A stretch of DNA of 64,000 nt from Streptomyces capitiformicae (lineage in GTDB: Bacteria > Actinomycetota > Actinomycetes > Streptomycetales > Streptomycetaceae), in contig NZ_CP022161.1 of assembly GCF_002214185.1 (NCBI RefSeq), positions 1,426,001 through 1,490,000 on the forward strand, written 5' to 3'. The translations under genes were made by a program, and so were the position numbers. The notes below the pieces were generated by a model. It did not search any database. It was not told the origin of the DNA and saw nothing but the letters and a program-made list of their open reading frames with translations. This document shows, in pieces, positions 34,289 through 43,459 of the stretch (the stretch's first letter is position 1; every line of letters starts with the position of its first letter).

Positions 34289-34319
34289 GTTCGTGACCCG
34301 CTGAGCTCGTACCGCTGAG
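34282..34319. repeat. Stop-codon-anchored repeat, 3 copies of CCGCTGAG
   Basis: CCGCTGAG recurs at 34282-34289, 34298-34305 and 34312-34319, with related GTTCGTGAC / GCTCGTA spacers (spacing 16 and 14 bp). The first copy contains the TGA stop (34286-34288) of the ABC permease gene. The array ends 24 bp before the chelatase start. Confidence 0.85.
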
Positions 34320-34342
34320 AGAGCTGGGAGAGAGTCGACCCC

Positions 34343-35080
34343 ATGCGCAGCCCCGTCCTCCTCGTCATCGCCCACGGCAGCCGCGACCCGCGGCACGCCG
34401 CGACCGTGCACGCCCTCGTACGGCGGGTACGGGCGATGCGCCCCGGGTTGCGCGTGGAGACCGGCTTCCTGGACTTCAACATCCCGTCCGTGCAGGGCGT
34501 GCTGGAGAACCTGGCGGCGGAGGGCGTACGGGACGTCGTGGCCCTGCCCCTGCTGCTGACCCGGGCCTTCCACGCCAAGGCGGACATCCCGGCGGTCCTG
34601 CGGGACGCTCCGCCGCAGCTGCGCATCCGCCAGGCGGAGGTCCTCGGCCCCTCCCCGCTGCTGCTCGCCGCCCTCGAACGCCGTCTGTACGAGGCGGGGT
34701 TGAGCCCCGCCGACAAGTCCTCGACCGGGGTCGTGCTGGCCTCGGCGGGGTCCACCGACCCGGAGGCGATCGCGGTGATCGCCGACATCGCGCGGGAGTG
34801 GTGGCACACCGGTTGGTGCGCCGTGCGACCCGCGTTCGCCTCCGCATCCCTTCCGCGCACCGAGGACGCCGTCCGCGAACTGCGAGCCCTCGGCTGCGAA
34901 CGCGTCGCCGTGGCCCCGTACGTCCTCGCCCCCGGCTTCCTCCCGGACCGCATCGCCCGGGGCGCGGCGCGGGCAGACATCCTCGCCGACGTACTGGGCC
35001 CGGCACCGGAGGTGGCACGAGTCCTGCTCCGGCGGTACGACGAGGCGTCGGTTCCGGTGCGGGCGGTGGTGGGGGCCTGA
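34343..35080 (+). CDS. Sirohydrochlorin chelatase (CbiX/SirB family)
   Basis: The 245-residue protein has two tandem CbiX half-domains. The first begins VLLVIAHGSRDPRHAATVHA with the metal-binding His, and the VVALPLLLTRAFHAKADIP strand carries the second His; the C-terminal half repeats the pattern with VAVAPYVLAPGFLPDRI. The family inserts Fe(II) or Co(II) into sirohydrochlorin. Being the last gene of the sulfate operon, its likely job is making siroheme for the sulfite reductase. ATG 34343 follows GGGAGAGAG. Confidence 0.92.
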   Translation: MRSPVLLVIAHGSRDPRHAATVHALVRRVRAMRPGLRVETGFLDFNIPSVQGVLENLAAEGVRDVVALPLLLTRAFHAKADIPAVLRDAPPQLRIRQAEVLGPSPLLLAALERRLYEAGLSPADKSSTGVVLASAGSTDPEAIAVIADIAREWWHTGWCAVRPAFASASLPRTEDAVRELRALGCERVAVAPYVLAPGFLPDRIARGAARADILADVLGPAPEVARVLLRRYDEASVPVRAVVGA

Positions 35081-35086
35081 AGCCTG

Positions 35087-35211
35087 GGGGGTGTGGTGAA
35101 AGTCCTGTGCGGTGCCCGCGCCCGCCGCGACAGCGGCGGATGTCACAGCCGGTGCGTGCCCCCAGCGTGCCGGGCGCCGTGGGTGCTGTGCGGGACTTTC
35201 ACCACACCCCC
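35087..35211. repeat. 125-bp element with perfect 19-bp terminal inverted repeats
   Basis: The 19-bp arm at 35087-35105 (starting GGGGGTGTGGTGAAAG) is repeated in perfect inverse at 35193-35211, with 87 bp between. The interior is GC-rich with smaller partial repeats, and no ORF of note. It fills the gap between the convergent chelatase and DinB-like genes. It may be a MITE-like mobile remnant or a large bidirectional terminator. No target-site duplication was evident. Confidence 0.8.
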
Positions 35212-35217
35212 TCGCCC

Positions 35218-35808
35218 TCAGTGCGACGCGCGCTGTCGCGGGTCCCGGCCGCTCGATGCCAGCGCCCGGTCGAACGTCGGCGCGTCGGCCGGTACCGGTA
35301 CCGGGTCGGCGAAGCCGTCGTACTGGCGGTAGAGGTCGGCGTGGGTTTCGACGACGCCGAGGACGAAGCGGGCGGCTTCCTCCGAGACACGGAAATCCTG
35401 GCCGGTGGTGGTGGCGACGTCCCAGCCGTGGACGGCCATCTCCTTGATGATCATGCCGGCGAGATCGGCGGCCGGGAGCAAGCCCATGCCGAGGTCGATC
35501 TCGCCTTCCCACAGCGCGGGGTCGGCCCAGGCGGCGACCGCGCGGTCCAGTTGGGTTGCGTAGGCCTCGGCCCAGTCCGGGTCGGCGGTGAAGTCGCGCT
35601 TCGCCAGTTCCTCGGGGAGGGGCTTGCGCAGGGCTCGGTGTTCGAGGCCGTGCGAGGTGTAGAGGACCCAGTGGTTGACCAGGGCTCGGACGTCCCAGTC
35701 GCCGCAGTGGGTGGGGAGGGGAAGGTGGGCCGCCGTGACGCCGCGGGCGACGCGGGCCGCCTCCGCGGCGCATTCGACCATGTACGGGTACGAGTCGTGG
35801 TTCTTCAT
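35218..35808 (-). CDS. DinB-like / mycothiol-dependent-type metal-binding protein (TIGR03086-like)
   Basis: The protein has 196 residues from ATG 35808. The helical-bundle pattern shows PTHCGDWDVRALVNHWVLYT near residue 30 and IIKEMAVHGWDVATTTGQDF later; the conserved His residues of these two segments form the metal site of DinB/MDMPI proteins. Some actinobacterial relatives use mycothiol, but the substrate here is unknown. An in-frame start 14 codons earlier (35850) lacks family similarity. Confidence 0.8.
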   Translation of the reverse strand: MKNHDSYPYMVECAAEAARVARGVTAAHLPLPTHCGDWDVRALVNHWVLYTSHGLEHRALRKPLPEELAKRDFTADPDWAEAYATQLDRAVAAWADPALWEGEIDLGMGLLPAADLAGMIIKEMAVHGWDVATTTGQDFRVSEEAARFVLGVVETHADLYRQYDGFADPVPVPADAPTFDRALASSGRDPRQRASH

Positions 35809-35875
35809 GCGCCTCACGCTAGGGACGGCGCGCGCCGGGTTCTTGAACAAACGCGACGCCCCTCGGAGGCGCGCC

Positions 35876-36424
35876 TCAGTGGGGCCGGGTCAGCTCGGCC
35901 AGCTTCACCACCGTGTTCCAGTTGCGGGTGGTGGCGATCAGGCCCTTCGTCAGGCGCGGCCTGGCCAGGGCCTCCGCGAGCTTGGAACGGCCCAGGCCCT
36001 CGGGGGCGTAGAGGTAGAGGGCGCGGTCGCCCAGCCGGAACTCCTCGGGCAGGAAGGCCTGTTGGTCGATCGCGGAGAAGCGGTCGGGGGTCACGGCCGC
36101 CGAGAAGTACGTGACGTGCAGCTGCTTGCCCTCCAGCTCCGCCGCCGGGAACGGGCAGGCCTCGCGTACCGCTTCCAGGTAGGCGTGGTCGCGGACCAGG
36201 ACGTCGACGGTGAACCCGAAGCGGTTCTCGATGGCCGCCGTGATCTCCGCCGCCAGGGAGTCCTCGTCCCCGTGGTCGGCGATGAAGACCGCGTTGCCGC
36301 TCTGGAGGTAGGTGGCCACCGCGTCGTGGCCGAGGTCGTTCAGCAGGGCGCGGAGGTCCGCCATCGGGACCTTCTTGCTGCCGCCCACGTTGATTCCGCG
36401 CAACAGCGCCGCGTACGTCGTCAT
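35876..36424 (-). CDS. DUF1697-family protein
   Basis: The 182-residue protein begins TTYAALLRGINVGGSKKVPM, the hallmark opening of DUF1697, followed by ATYLQSGNAVFIADHGDED and the C-terminal GRSKLAEALARPRLTKGLIATTRNWNT, all quoted in parts of the family profile. Function is uncharacterised. ATG 36424 is chosen because homology begins exactly there; the frame is open to 36475. It shares orientation with the DinB-like gene 67 bp downstream. Confidence 0.88.
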   Translation of the reverse strand: MTTYAALLRGINVGGSKKVPMADLRALLNDLGHDAVATYLQSGNAVFIADHGDEDSLAAEITAAIENRFGFTVDVLVRDHAYLEAVREACPFPAAELEGKQLHVTYFSAAVTPDRFSAIDQQAFLPEEFRLGDRALYLYAPEGLGRSKLAEALARPRLTKGLIATTRNWNTVVKLAELTRPH

Positions 36425-36541
36425 GGCGACATCATCCGACATCCGGCGAGGGGAGCCCCGCTTTGGCGGGGTCATCGGGTGGACCGATTCGGGCGTGGCC
36501 GGGGGTGGTTGTCCGCTCCGGCCACGGTCGTGTGTGCGGGC

Positions 36542-37486
36542 TCAGGCCGCCTTGGCGACCGTCTCGCGGTCGAAGGAGTCGAGAGTGCGGGTGAAGTCGC
36601 GGGTCGACAGCAGCAGTTTGTAGATGATGGTCAGCTCCAAGACGAGCAGCAGGGCGCCGGAGACGACGGTCGCGGCCAGTACCGAGTCGAGGAACGGGCC
36701 GATCATGAAGACGCCCATCTGGAACTCGATACCGCTGATCAGATGAGGGCGGACGCGGTGGCGCAGCAGGAAGGACCGGGCCCGCAGATACAGGGGGAAG
36801 CGGCGGCGGAACTCCTGGTGCAGGTCGACGACCTGGGCCTGCGGCGCTGCCTCGGTGACCTCGGCGGCGACCGTGCGCAGATCCTGTTCGATGTCCGCCT
36901 CGGGGTTGTCGCGCAGCAGGTCTTCCATGAAGGTGAGTTCGCGTTCGTTCTCGGCGCGGCGGGCCGCCCGCAGCCGGGCCTTGATCTGCTTGCGCATGGT
37001 GTGGCGGACCTTGAAGGTCTCCAGGGAGTTGATGTAGCAAAGCGCGTCGAAGCCGATGACGGCGGCGGCGAGCCAGATGTAGAGGGTCTCGCCCGTGCGG
37101 TAGTACTGCCCGGCCATCAGGGCCACCGCACACGCCGCCACCCGGATACGGTCGAAGACGAAGTCGAGCCAGGCGCCGAACAACGAGCCCTGGCCGGTGA
37201 GCCGGGCGACCTTGCCGTCCATGCAGTCGAGGACGAAGCTCAGGTGGTAGACGACCGCGCCGGCGATCAGCCAGCGCCAGTCGCCCAGCGCGAAGCAGGC
37301 GGCCGAGACCAGGCCCAGCAGAAAGGCGCCCCAGGTCAGCTGGTTGGGCGTGATCCTCGTGTACTTCGCGGTCAGCCGCACCAGCGGTGTGGCGACCGGG
37401 TCGACGAGCAGCACGGTCCACCACGCGTCGCGCTTCTTCTGCGTGACGCGGCGCACCTCTGCGAGGTCGGGTATGTCTCGGCGCAT
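36542..37486 (-). CDS. CDP-alcohol phosphatidyltransferase
   Basis: The 314-residue integral membrane enzyme has the full CDP-alcohol phosphatidyltransferase signature D-x2-DG-x2-AR-x8-G-x3-D-x3-D, visible as DCMDGKVARLTG then GAWLDFVFDR at about residues 87-113. Hydrophobic spans lie on both sides. The family transfers a phosphatidyl or phospho-alcohol group from a CDP carrier to an alcohol such as inositol phosphate or glycerol phosphate. A charged insert of about 60 residues (KARLRAARRAENERELTF onward) is longer than in minimal family members. The acceptor is not assigned. Confidence 0.9.
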   Translation of the reverse strand: MRRDIPDLAEVRRVTQKKRDAWWTVLLVDPVATPLVRLTAKYTRITPNQLTWGAFLLGLVSAACFALGDWRWLIAGAVVYHLSFVLDCMDGKVARLTGQGSLFGAWLDFVFDRIRVAACAVALMAGQYYRTGETLYIWLAAAVIGFDALCYINSLETFKVRHTMRKQIKARLRAARRAENERELTFMEDLLRDNPEADIEQDLRTVAAEVTEAAPQAQVVDLHQEFRRRFPLYLRARSFLLRHRVRPHLISGIEFQMGVFMIGPFLDSVLAATVVSGALLLVLELTIIYKLLLSTRDFTRTLDSFDRETVAKAA

Positions 37487-37645
37487 GACTCAACTTCCTG
37501 GCGTTCGAATTGAGTTCATACTCAGCTTGAGAGCCGTTCACCCAAGGCACAAGAAGCGGCCGACGCAACCTTTCACAGGGGGTGACGGTCGAACCATGCA
37601 ACCAAGTCGATGACCTTCCCGCGCCCCCCTGCCGTTATGGGGCCG

Positions 37646-38830
37646 TTACTGAAGTTCCGCCTCGATCAGGTCGGCGGCCCGTCGGGTGCCGCCCTCGCCC
37701 GCCATTCCCTCCTGGATCTCCTTGAGGCGGCGCGCCACTTCGGGGTCGTCGACGAGGGAGAGCACCGCCTCGCGCAGGGTCTCGGCCGTCGCCTCGTCCA
37801 TGGGGACGTGGCGGGCGACGCCGAGGGTCTGGAGCACGTCGGCGTTGCCGAACTGGTCGGCGGCCTGCGGTACGGCGACCATCGGTGTGGCGGTCGCGAG
37901 CCCCTCCTGACTGCCGCCGGCGCCCGCGTGGGTGATGAAGGCGTCGGCCTGCTTGAGGATGGCCAGCTGCGGTACCCAGTCCCGCACTTCCACGTTGGCG
38001 GGGATCTCGCCCAGCTCGGCCGCGTCGACGTGCCGGCCGACCTGGAGCACCATGTGCCAGCCGGGCAGGTCACCGAAGGCCTTGACGCACTCGCGGTAGA
38101 AGTCGGGCTGCTTGGTGAACGCGGAGCCGAGGGAGACGAGCAGGACCTTTTCCGCGTCGGCCGGCCGGTGCCAGTCGCCCTGGGCCGCGCGGTCGCCCTG
38201 GCAGGCCCCGACGAAGGTGTAGCGGTTCTCGTCGACCCGGTCGGCGTTCCACTGGAGCGCCTTGGGGATGAGGACGAGCGAGCGGTCGGGTCGGCCGCCG
38301 AAGGAGTCGGGGTCCAGGTCGATCCCGTTCTCGTCCAGCCAGGCCTGGAAGCGGGCGTAGTACGCCTTGCCGCGCTCGGTCTTCTTCGGCTCGGCCCACA
38401 TGGGTTCGGCGACCTCCTCCTCGTAGCCGTCCCAGGCGACCATGTGCGGGGAGAGCGTGACCGCCTTGACGCCCCAGCGGTGGGCGAGGACACGGGCCGG
38501 GTAGGAGGCGGTGTCGTGCAGCACGAGGTCCGGCTCGTCACCCTCGTACGCCTCGATGAGCTGCGGCAGGGCCTGGATCGCGTCGTCGAGGAACGGCTCC
38601 ACGTTGTCGAGGAGCGTGCTCCCCCATGCCTCGGGGTCGGCGTCAGGGCCGGGCAGCGTCGAGCGCCAGAGCTTCGGCTCGGCACCGGTCTCCGCCACCT
38701 TCTCGGCGAAGGCCGGCGGAATCGCGTAGGTGACGCGATGCCCGCGGGCGACCAGTTCCCGGATCACTTCGAGGCTCGGGTTCACGTGGCCGTGGGCGGC
38801 GATGGAGAACATGGCGATGTGGGAGGTCAT
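37646..38830 (-). CDS. MGT-type glycosyltransferase (macrolide-glycosyltransferase-like)
   Basis: The 394-residue GT1 enzyme resembles OleD/MgtA-type transferases that glycosylate macrolides and other small molecules from UDP-sugars. It starts [19 protein letters not shown], with the catalytic-region His, and the donor-binding C-terminal domain has [16 protein letters not shown] and [20 protein letters not shown] ending in DQFGNA. ATG 38830 is chosen; an ATG four codons upstream is possible. A 14-bp palindrome at 38850-38863 sits just before the start, suggesting repressor control and possible drug induction. Confidence 0.92.
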   Translation of the reverse strand: MTSHIAMFSIAAHGHVNPSLEVIRELVARGHRVTYAIPPAFAEKVAETGAEPKLWRSTLPGPDADPEAWGSTLLDNVEPFLDDAIQALPQLIEAYEGDEPDLVLHDTASYPARVLAHRWGVKAVTLSPHMVAWDGYEEEVAEPMWAEPKKTERGKAYYARFQAWLDENGIDLDPDSFGGRPDRSLVLIPKALQWNADRVDENRYTFVGACQGDRAAQGDWHRPADAEKVLLVSLGSAFTKQPDFYRECVKAFGDLPGWHMVLQVGRHVDAAELGEIPANVEVRDWVPQLAILKQADAFITHAGAGGSQEGLATATPMVAVPQAADQFGNADVLQTLGVARHVPMDEATAETLREAVLSLVDDPEVARRLKEIQEGMAGEGGTRRAADLIEAELQ

Positions 38831-38849
38831 GGGCGAGACCATACGCGAG

Positions 38850-38863
38850 ACGAGACGTCTCGT
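38850..38863. promoter_or_regulatory. Palindromic operator candidate, ACGAGACGTCTCGT
   Basis: A perfect 14-bp palindrome sits 20 bp upstream of the glycosyltransferase start, between it and the divergent TPR gene. Its form fits TetR-family operators. No regulator gene is adjacent, so a trans-encoded repressor would be needed. Confidence 0.5.
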
Positions 38864-38959
38864 GCAACCCGCTTTCGCTTCCGCGAGCACCGGATGCCAT
38901 ATAAACGTTCGGGCGCGATCGGGTGACAGACGCGCAGGGTGACAACAGACGGGGGGACG

Positions 38960-40225
38960 ATGACCGGCGACGTGGATCAGGACGCGGTGCTGCGGGCCAG
39001 GAACGTGCTGCTGGGCTCCGGCAGACCGACACCGCGGGAGGAGGTCGAGGCATGCCGGGTGCTGGCCCGGGTGAGCCCGGCGGCCTATCTGCCCCGGCTG
39101 TCGCGGGCCCTGGTGCATCTCGGCTACGGCGACGTCTTCGACGAACTGCCACAGGCCCGGCTGGCGTTGTTCGAGGAGGCGGCGGAGGCCGCGTACGCGT
39201 TGGACGCGTCCGATCCGATGCGTACGGAGGTGCTGCTCAAGGCACTGGACAGCCTCCAGAACCACCTGTTCGTCATCGGTCGGCGTGCTGAGGGGCTGGC
39301 GCTGCGCGAGGAGATGGCGGAGATCGGCCGTGGCGACCTGGAGGACGGTCGGGGAGGTCCGGCGTGGTCCGCGCTCGAACTGTGGGCGCGGGCCCTGGCC
39401 GAGGAGGGCCGGCACCGTGAGGCCGCCGCGCTGCACGAGGAGATCGTCCGCCATGCCCGGCCGTACGGGCCGCAGAGCGGAGGCGCCGCCTGGGCCGTGC
39501 TCGAATGGATGGCCGAGGCGGAGGCGGCCGGGCTGCGGGACAGGGCCGAGGCCGCCACGCGGGAGCTGGTCGAGATGGAGCGGAGCGTACTCTCCTCCGA
39601 CCGGCGGACATCCCGGTCGCTGTTGCTCTTCGCCCTGCTCCGGCTCGCGGAACTGCTGGACGGATACGGGGAGTTCGAGGCCGCCTCCGCCGCGTACGAC
39701 GAGGCCGGGGAACTGCTGGCCGGGTTCGCCGCGAGCGGTGACCTCAGCCCAGGTGCGTATCTGTTCCCGTACTGGGCGGTCCTGTTCGGGCTGTCCGGCC
39801 GCGCCCCGGAACTGCCGGCGCCTGGCCGTTCGGCCCCGGCTTTCGGCGCGGAGATCGGGAAGACGACGCCCGATGTCCGGGAGCGCTACTTCGCCGAACT
39901 GCCCGCGCTGCGTGCCGCCGTGGACGCGCCGGCTCTGGACGCGGATCTCGCCGAGCGCGTCCTGGCGCACCGTCGGCTGACGGTCCGGTCCGCACTGCAC
40001 GCCGTGCACCGGCGCGGCTATCTCTTCCTGGAGCCCGTGCTGCCGCTGTTCGAGGAGGGTGTGGCGCTGGCCCGCAGGCTGTACGCCGAGGACGCGGCGG
40101 CCGGCAGCGCACCGCTCGCCCGAGCGCTGTTCGACCGGGCGAGCGCCCTGACGGCGGGTCAGCGGTTCGCCGAGGCGCACCCCGACTTCCAGGAGGCTCT
40201 GGCTCTGCGTGCCGCTCAGCGCTGA
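38960..40225 (+). CDS. Helical-repeat (TPR-like) protein of unknown function
   Basis: The 421-residue protein is nearly all helix, rich in Ala, Glu, Leu and Arg, with TPR-like paired helices such as [39 protein letters not shown] and [19 protein letters not shown]. No catalytic motif or signal peptide was seen. ATG 38960 follows GGGGGACG; a GTG at 38939 is a weaker alternative. Its 3' end overlaps the convergent sugar-binding protein gene by 10 bp. It probably acts as a protein-interaction scaffold. Confidence 0.75.
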   Translation: MTGDVDQDAVLRARNVLLGSGRPTPREEVEACRVLARVSPAAYLPRLSRALVHLGYGDVFDELPQARLALFEEAAEAAYALDASDPMRTEVLLKALDSLQNHLFVIGRRAEGLALREEMAEIGRGDLEDGRGGPAWSALELWARALAEEGRHREAAALHEEIVRHARPYGPQSGGAAWAVLEWMAEAEAAGLRDRAEAATRELVEMERSVLSSDRRTSRSLLLFALLRLAELLDGYGEFEAASAAYDEAGELLAGFAASGDLSPGAYLFPYWAVLFGLSGRAPELPAPGRSAPAFGAEIGKTTPDVRERYFAELPALRAAVDAPALDADLAERVLAHRRLTVRSALHAVHRRGYLFLEPVLPLFEEGVALARRLYAEDAAAGSAPLARALFDRASALTAGQRFAEAHPDFQEALALRAAQR

Positions 40226-41499
40226 TAGCGGGCCAGCACGAGATTGCCGTCCTCCTCCAGCCGTTCGCGCAGTTCGTCCAGGTCGATGGCGCCGCTGTAG
40301 TACTCCTGGAAGGCGGGGGTGGCAACCTTGTCCTTCCACTCGGGGTAGCCGCGTACGGACTGGGCGGGGGCGGAGCGGAGGTGTTCGGCGAGGGCCGTGC
40401 CGGTCGCCCAGTCGTGCTCGGTGGTGCGCAGGTCGGGGTCCTTGAGGGCCTCAGTGCCGGTGGGGAGCATCCAGTCGCCGAGGGCGAGGCGGACCATGTT
40501 CTCGGGGCGGAGGAGGAAGTCGACGAACGCGGCGGCCTCCTCCTTGTGCGGGCTGTCCTCGGCGATGGAGAGGGTCTGCGGGCTGACGCCCTGGGTGAGT
40601 CCTTCGGCGCCGGCCGGGGCGGGCAGCACCTGCCAGTCGAAGCCCTCGGGGGCCTGCTGGACGATCTGCTGACGGTAGGAGAAGCCGAGCGGGACCATCG
40701 CGTACCTGCCGCCGAAGAAGCCGGGCAGCGTGTCGGAGCCGCCCATGCCGAGCGTGGTGCCGGGCGCGCTCTCGTCGGTGTTCACCTCGTCGTGCACGGT
40801 CTTCGGTACGACCGCGTCGGCGGCCTCGAAGCGGACCTCGACCTTGCCGTCCGCGTCCCGGTGGAACAGCTGCCCGCCCGCCGACAGCGACAGGTTGAGC
40901 GTGGCCGACACCGGTTCCTTCAGCGGCCAGGCGACGCCGTACCTGCCGTCGCCGCTCAACTCCTCGGCCGCGTCCCGGAACTCCTCCCACGTCCACGGGT
41001 CCTCGGGGGTCGGGATGCGCACACCGGACTCGCGGAGCCATGTGGCGTTGGCGATCAGGACCCGCGGCTCCTGGAGGAACGGCACCCCGTAGATGCCGTC
41101 CCCGAAGGTCGTCGTCTCCCAGCTGCGCCGCGGGATGTCCGACTTGAGCCGCTCGGGCAGCAGCTCGCGCAGATCGGCGAGGTAGCCACCGTAGGCGAAG
41201 TCCGCGAGGTCGTCGGAGGCGTCGTGGATGATGTCCGGCGCCTCGCCGCCCTCGAAGGAGGTGAGCAGCTGGTCGTGGACGCTGTCCCAACTCCCCTGTA
41301 CGTACTCGACCTCGATGTCCGGGTGGGTGGCGTTCCACTCCTCGACCAGATCCTTGTTGGCCTCGACGGACTCCTCCTGCCAGGCGAGGGACTGGAAGCG
41401 GAGAGTGATACGGCCGTCGTCGGAGCCGCCGCCGTCGCCCGTACAGCCGGTGGCGAGGAGGCACAGCAGCAGGGCCGCGATCAGCCATCGTGTGCGCAT
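40216..41499 (-). CDS. Carbohydrate ABC transporter substrate-binding lipoprotein
   Basis: The 427-residue family-1 solute-binding protein has a signal peptide ending in lipobox LLATGCTG (Cys about residue 19). The mature domain opens [20 protein letters not shown] and contains [14 protein letters not shown] and [20 protein letters not shown], typical of sugar-binding proteins. It is the last gene of a three-gene permease operon, whereas binding proteins usually come first. Its start shares one base with the upstream permease stop (TGATG). Confidence 0.9.
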   Translation of the reverse strand: MRTRWLIAALLLCLLATGCTGDGGGSDDGRITLRFQSLAWQEESVEANKDLVEEWNATHPDIEVEYVQGSWDSVHDQLLTSFEGGEAPDIIHDASDDLADFAYGGYLADLRELLPERLKSDIPRRSWETTTFGDGIYGVPFLQEPRVLIANATWLRESGVRIPTPEDPWTWEEFRDAAEELSGDGRYGVAWPLKEPVSATLNLSLSAGGQLFHRDADGKVEVRFEAADAVVPKTVHDEVNTDESAPGTTLGMGGSDTLPGFFGGRYAMVPLGFSYRQQIVQQAPEGFDWQVLPAPAGAEGLTQGVSPQTLSIAEDSPHKEEAAAFVDFLLRPENMVRLALGDWMLPTGTEALKDPDLRTTEHDWATGTALAEHLRSAPAQSVRGYPEWKDKVATPAFQEYYSGAIDLDELRERLEEDGNLVLARYQR

Positions 41500-42332
41500 C
41501 AGCTCTTCACCGCCCCGGCGAGCATGCCGCCCGTGATCCGTTTCTGGATGATCGCGAAGACGACCAGCGAGGGCAGCGTCGCGAGGAACGCCGCCGCGGC
41601 CAGCGGGCCGAGGTCGGCCACGCCCTCCGCGCCGATGAAGTGGGTGAGGACGACCGGCAGGGTCTGTTTCTCCGGGGTCTTGAGCAGCACGAGTGCGAAG
41701 AAGAACTCGTTCCACGCGGTGATGAACGCGAACAGCGCCGTCGCCACGATGCCCGGCGCCAGCAGCGGCGCCGTCACCGACACCAGCGTCCGCACCTTCC
41801 CGGCCCCGTCGACCGCCGCCGCCTCCTCCAACTCGGCCGGCACGGCCCGTACGTAGCCGACGAGCATCCACAGCGCGAACGGCAGCGCCCACACCACGTA
41901 CACCATGATCAAGCCGGGCACGGAGTTGATGAGCCGGAGGTTCTTGAGCACCAGGAACAGCGGGATGATCACCAGCACGAACGGGAACGCCTGGCTGACC
42001 ACGACCCACCCGGTCGCCATCCGCGACAGCGTCGTACGGCGCCGGGCCATGACGTACGCCATCGGGGTCGCGATCAGTACGGCGACGACGGCCGCGCCGA
42101 GCGCCGCGACCAGCGAGTTGAGCGCGGCGTCCCACAAGGGCTGCTCGTCGAAGGCCTGCCGGAAGTTGGCGAGGGTCGGGTTCTCCGGGATCCAGGTCGG
42201 GTGGAGACTGCCCAGCTCGCGGGCCGGTTTGAAGGCGGTGGAGATCAGCCAGAGGAAGGGGAAGGCGAGGAAGACGAGATAGGCGAGCAGGGCCGCGTAC
42301 TGGCCGACGCGGGCCGCCCTGCTGGTCCTCAT
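41499..42332 (-). CDS. Carbohydrate ABC transporter permease, MalG type
   Basis: The 277-residue protein has six membrane spans and the EAA loop ELEEAAAVDGAGKVRTLVSV (about residues 165-184), where importer ATPases dock. It partners the MalF-type permease upstream, with which it overlaps by 4 bases, and the binding protein downstream. No ATPase is encoded here; in Streptomyces several sugar importers share the ATPase MsiK. Confidence 0.93.
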   Translation of the reverse strand: MRTSRAARVGQYAALLAYLVFLAFPFLWLISTAFKPARELGSLHPTWIPENPTLANFRQAFDEQPLWDAALNSLVAALGAAVVAVLIATPMAYVMARRRTTLSRMATGWVVVSQAFPFVLVIIPLFLVLKNLRLINSVPGLIMVYVVWALPFALWMLVGYVRAVPAELEEAAAVDGAGKVRTLVSVTAPLLAPGIVATALFAFITAWNEFFFALVLLKTPEKQTLPVVLTHFIGAEGVADLGPLAAAAFLATLPSLVVFAIIQKRITGGMLAGAVKS

Positions 42333-43234
42333 GTCTCATCACCGCCCCGCCTCAGCCGGCCGGCCAGATGGAACGCGAGGATGATCGAGATCACCGCGAC
42401 CATCGCACAGCCCATCGCCGCCGCGTATCCGAACTGCCCGTAGCGGAAGGCCTCCTCGTACGCGAAGAGCATCGGCAGGCGGGTGCGGCCGCCCGGGCCG
42501 CCGTTGGTCAGGACGTACACCAGGGCGAAGGAGTTGAAGTTCCAGATGAAGTTGAGGGCGGTGATCGCGAGGGCGATGGGTCTGATGGCGGGCCAGGTGA
42601 CCGTGCGGAAGCGCCGCCAGGCGCCCGCGCCGTCCATCGCGGCGGCCTCGTGCAGTTCGCGCGGCGTGTTCTGCAGACCGGCGAGCAGGGCGACCGTGGT
42701 CTGGGGCATGCCCGCCCAGACTCCGACCACGACGACGGCGGGCAGGGCGGTCGCCAGCCCGCTCAGCCAGTCGCGGCCGTCGCCGAGGCCCAGGTCGCGG
42801 ATGGTCTCGTTGAGGATGCCCGCGTCCGGGTTGTAGACCAGCCGCCACATGATGCCGACCACCACCTCGGGCATCGCCCACGGGACGATGGCGAGGGCGC
42901 GGGCCAGCCAACGCAGTCGTAACCGCTGGTTGAGGAGGAGGGCGAGGCCGAGTGCGAGGAGGAACTGCGGCACGGTCACGCCGACCGCCCACAGCAGGCC
43001 GATCCGGAACGAGTCCCAGAACAGGGTGTCGTGCAGCAGGTCCCGGAAGTTGAGGGTGCCGATCCACTGGGTGGGTTCGGTCCGTCCCGACTGGGCGTCG
43101 GTGAACGCCAGCGCGATCCCGTAGAGCAGCGGTCCGACGCTCAGAACGAGTATCGGGATCAGCGCGGGCAGCACCAGGAACCAGGCACCGTGGTCGACGA
43201 GGCGCCGCCGGGGCGTCGCGGTCACCAAAGTCAT
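42329..43234 (-). CDS. Carbohydrate ABC transporter permease, MalF type
   Basis: The 301-residue protein starts at ATG 43234, 8 bases after AAGGAG. Six spans are visible, with the EAA loop ELHEAAAMDGAGAWRRFRTV. It is the first gene of the importer operon. The 225-bp region upstream, shared with a divergent phosphotransferase gene, holds irregular direct repeats of GTGACGTG near 43261-43290 that might bind a regulator. Confidence 0.92.
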   Translation of the reverse strand: MTLVTATPRRRLVDHGAWFLVLPALIPILVLSVGPLLYGIALAFTDAQSGRTEPTQWIGTLNFRDLLHDTLFWDSFRIGLLWAVGVTVPQFLLALGLALLLNQRLRLRWLARALAIVPWAMPEVVVGIMWRLVYNPDAGILNETIRDLGLGDGRDWLSGLATALPAVVVVGVWAGMPQTTVALLAGLQNTPRELHEAAAMDGAGAWRRFRTVTWPAIRPIALAITALNFIWNFNSFALVYVLTNGGPGGRTRLPMLFAYEEAFRYGQFGYAAAMGCAMVAVISIILAFHLAGRLRRGGDET

Positions 43235-43459
43235 GCAATCCGCTCCTTCGGCAGTGCTTGCGTGACGTGTGACGTGCGATGTGTGGCTTGTGACGGTGTG
43301 GTCGCCCCATGCGGCCTCCGTCATGGTGCTGAGGGCAAGACGGGTCGTCAAGGCACCGCGCACACCGTCCGACCTGTGCGAATGCGAGACTGGCCGGTGT
43401 ATGGCGTGAACCTGACGCTCCGGTGAGGGGGGTCGGTCGTACGGACTCGGAGGCGAAGG

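Noticed and set aside
35087..35211. An intact insertion sequence
   Set aside because: The interior is only 87 bp with no transposase; kept as a MITE-like or terminator element only.
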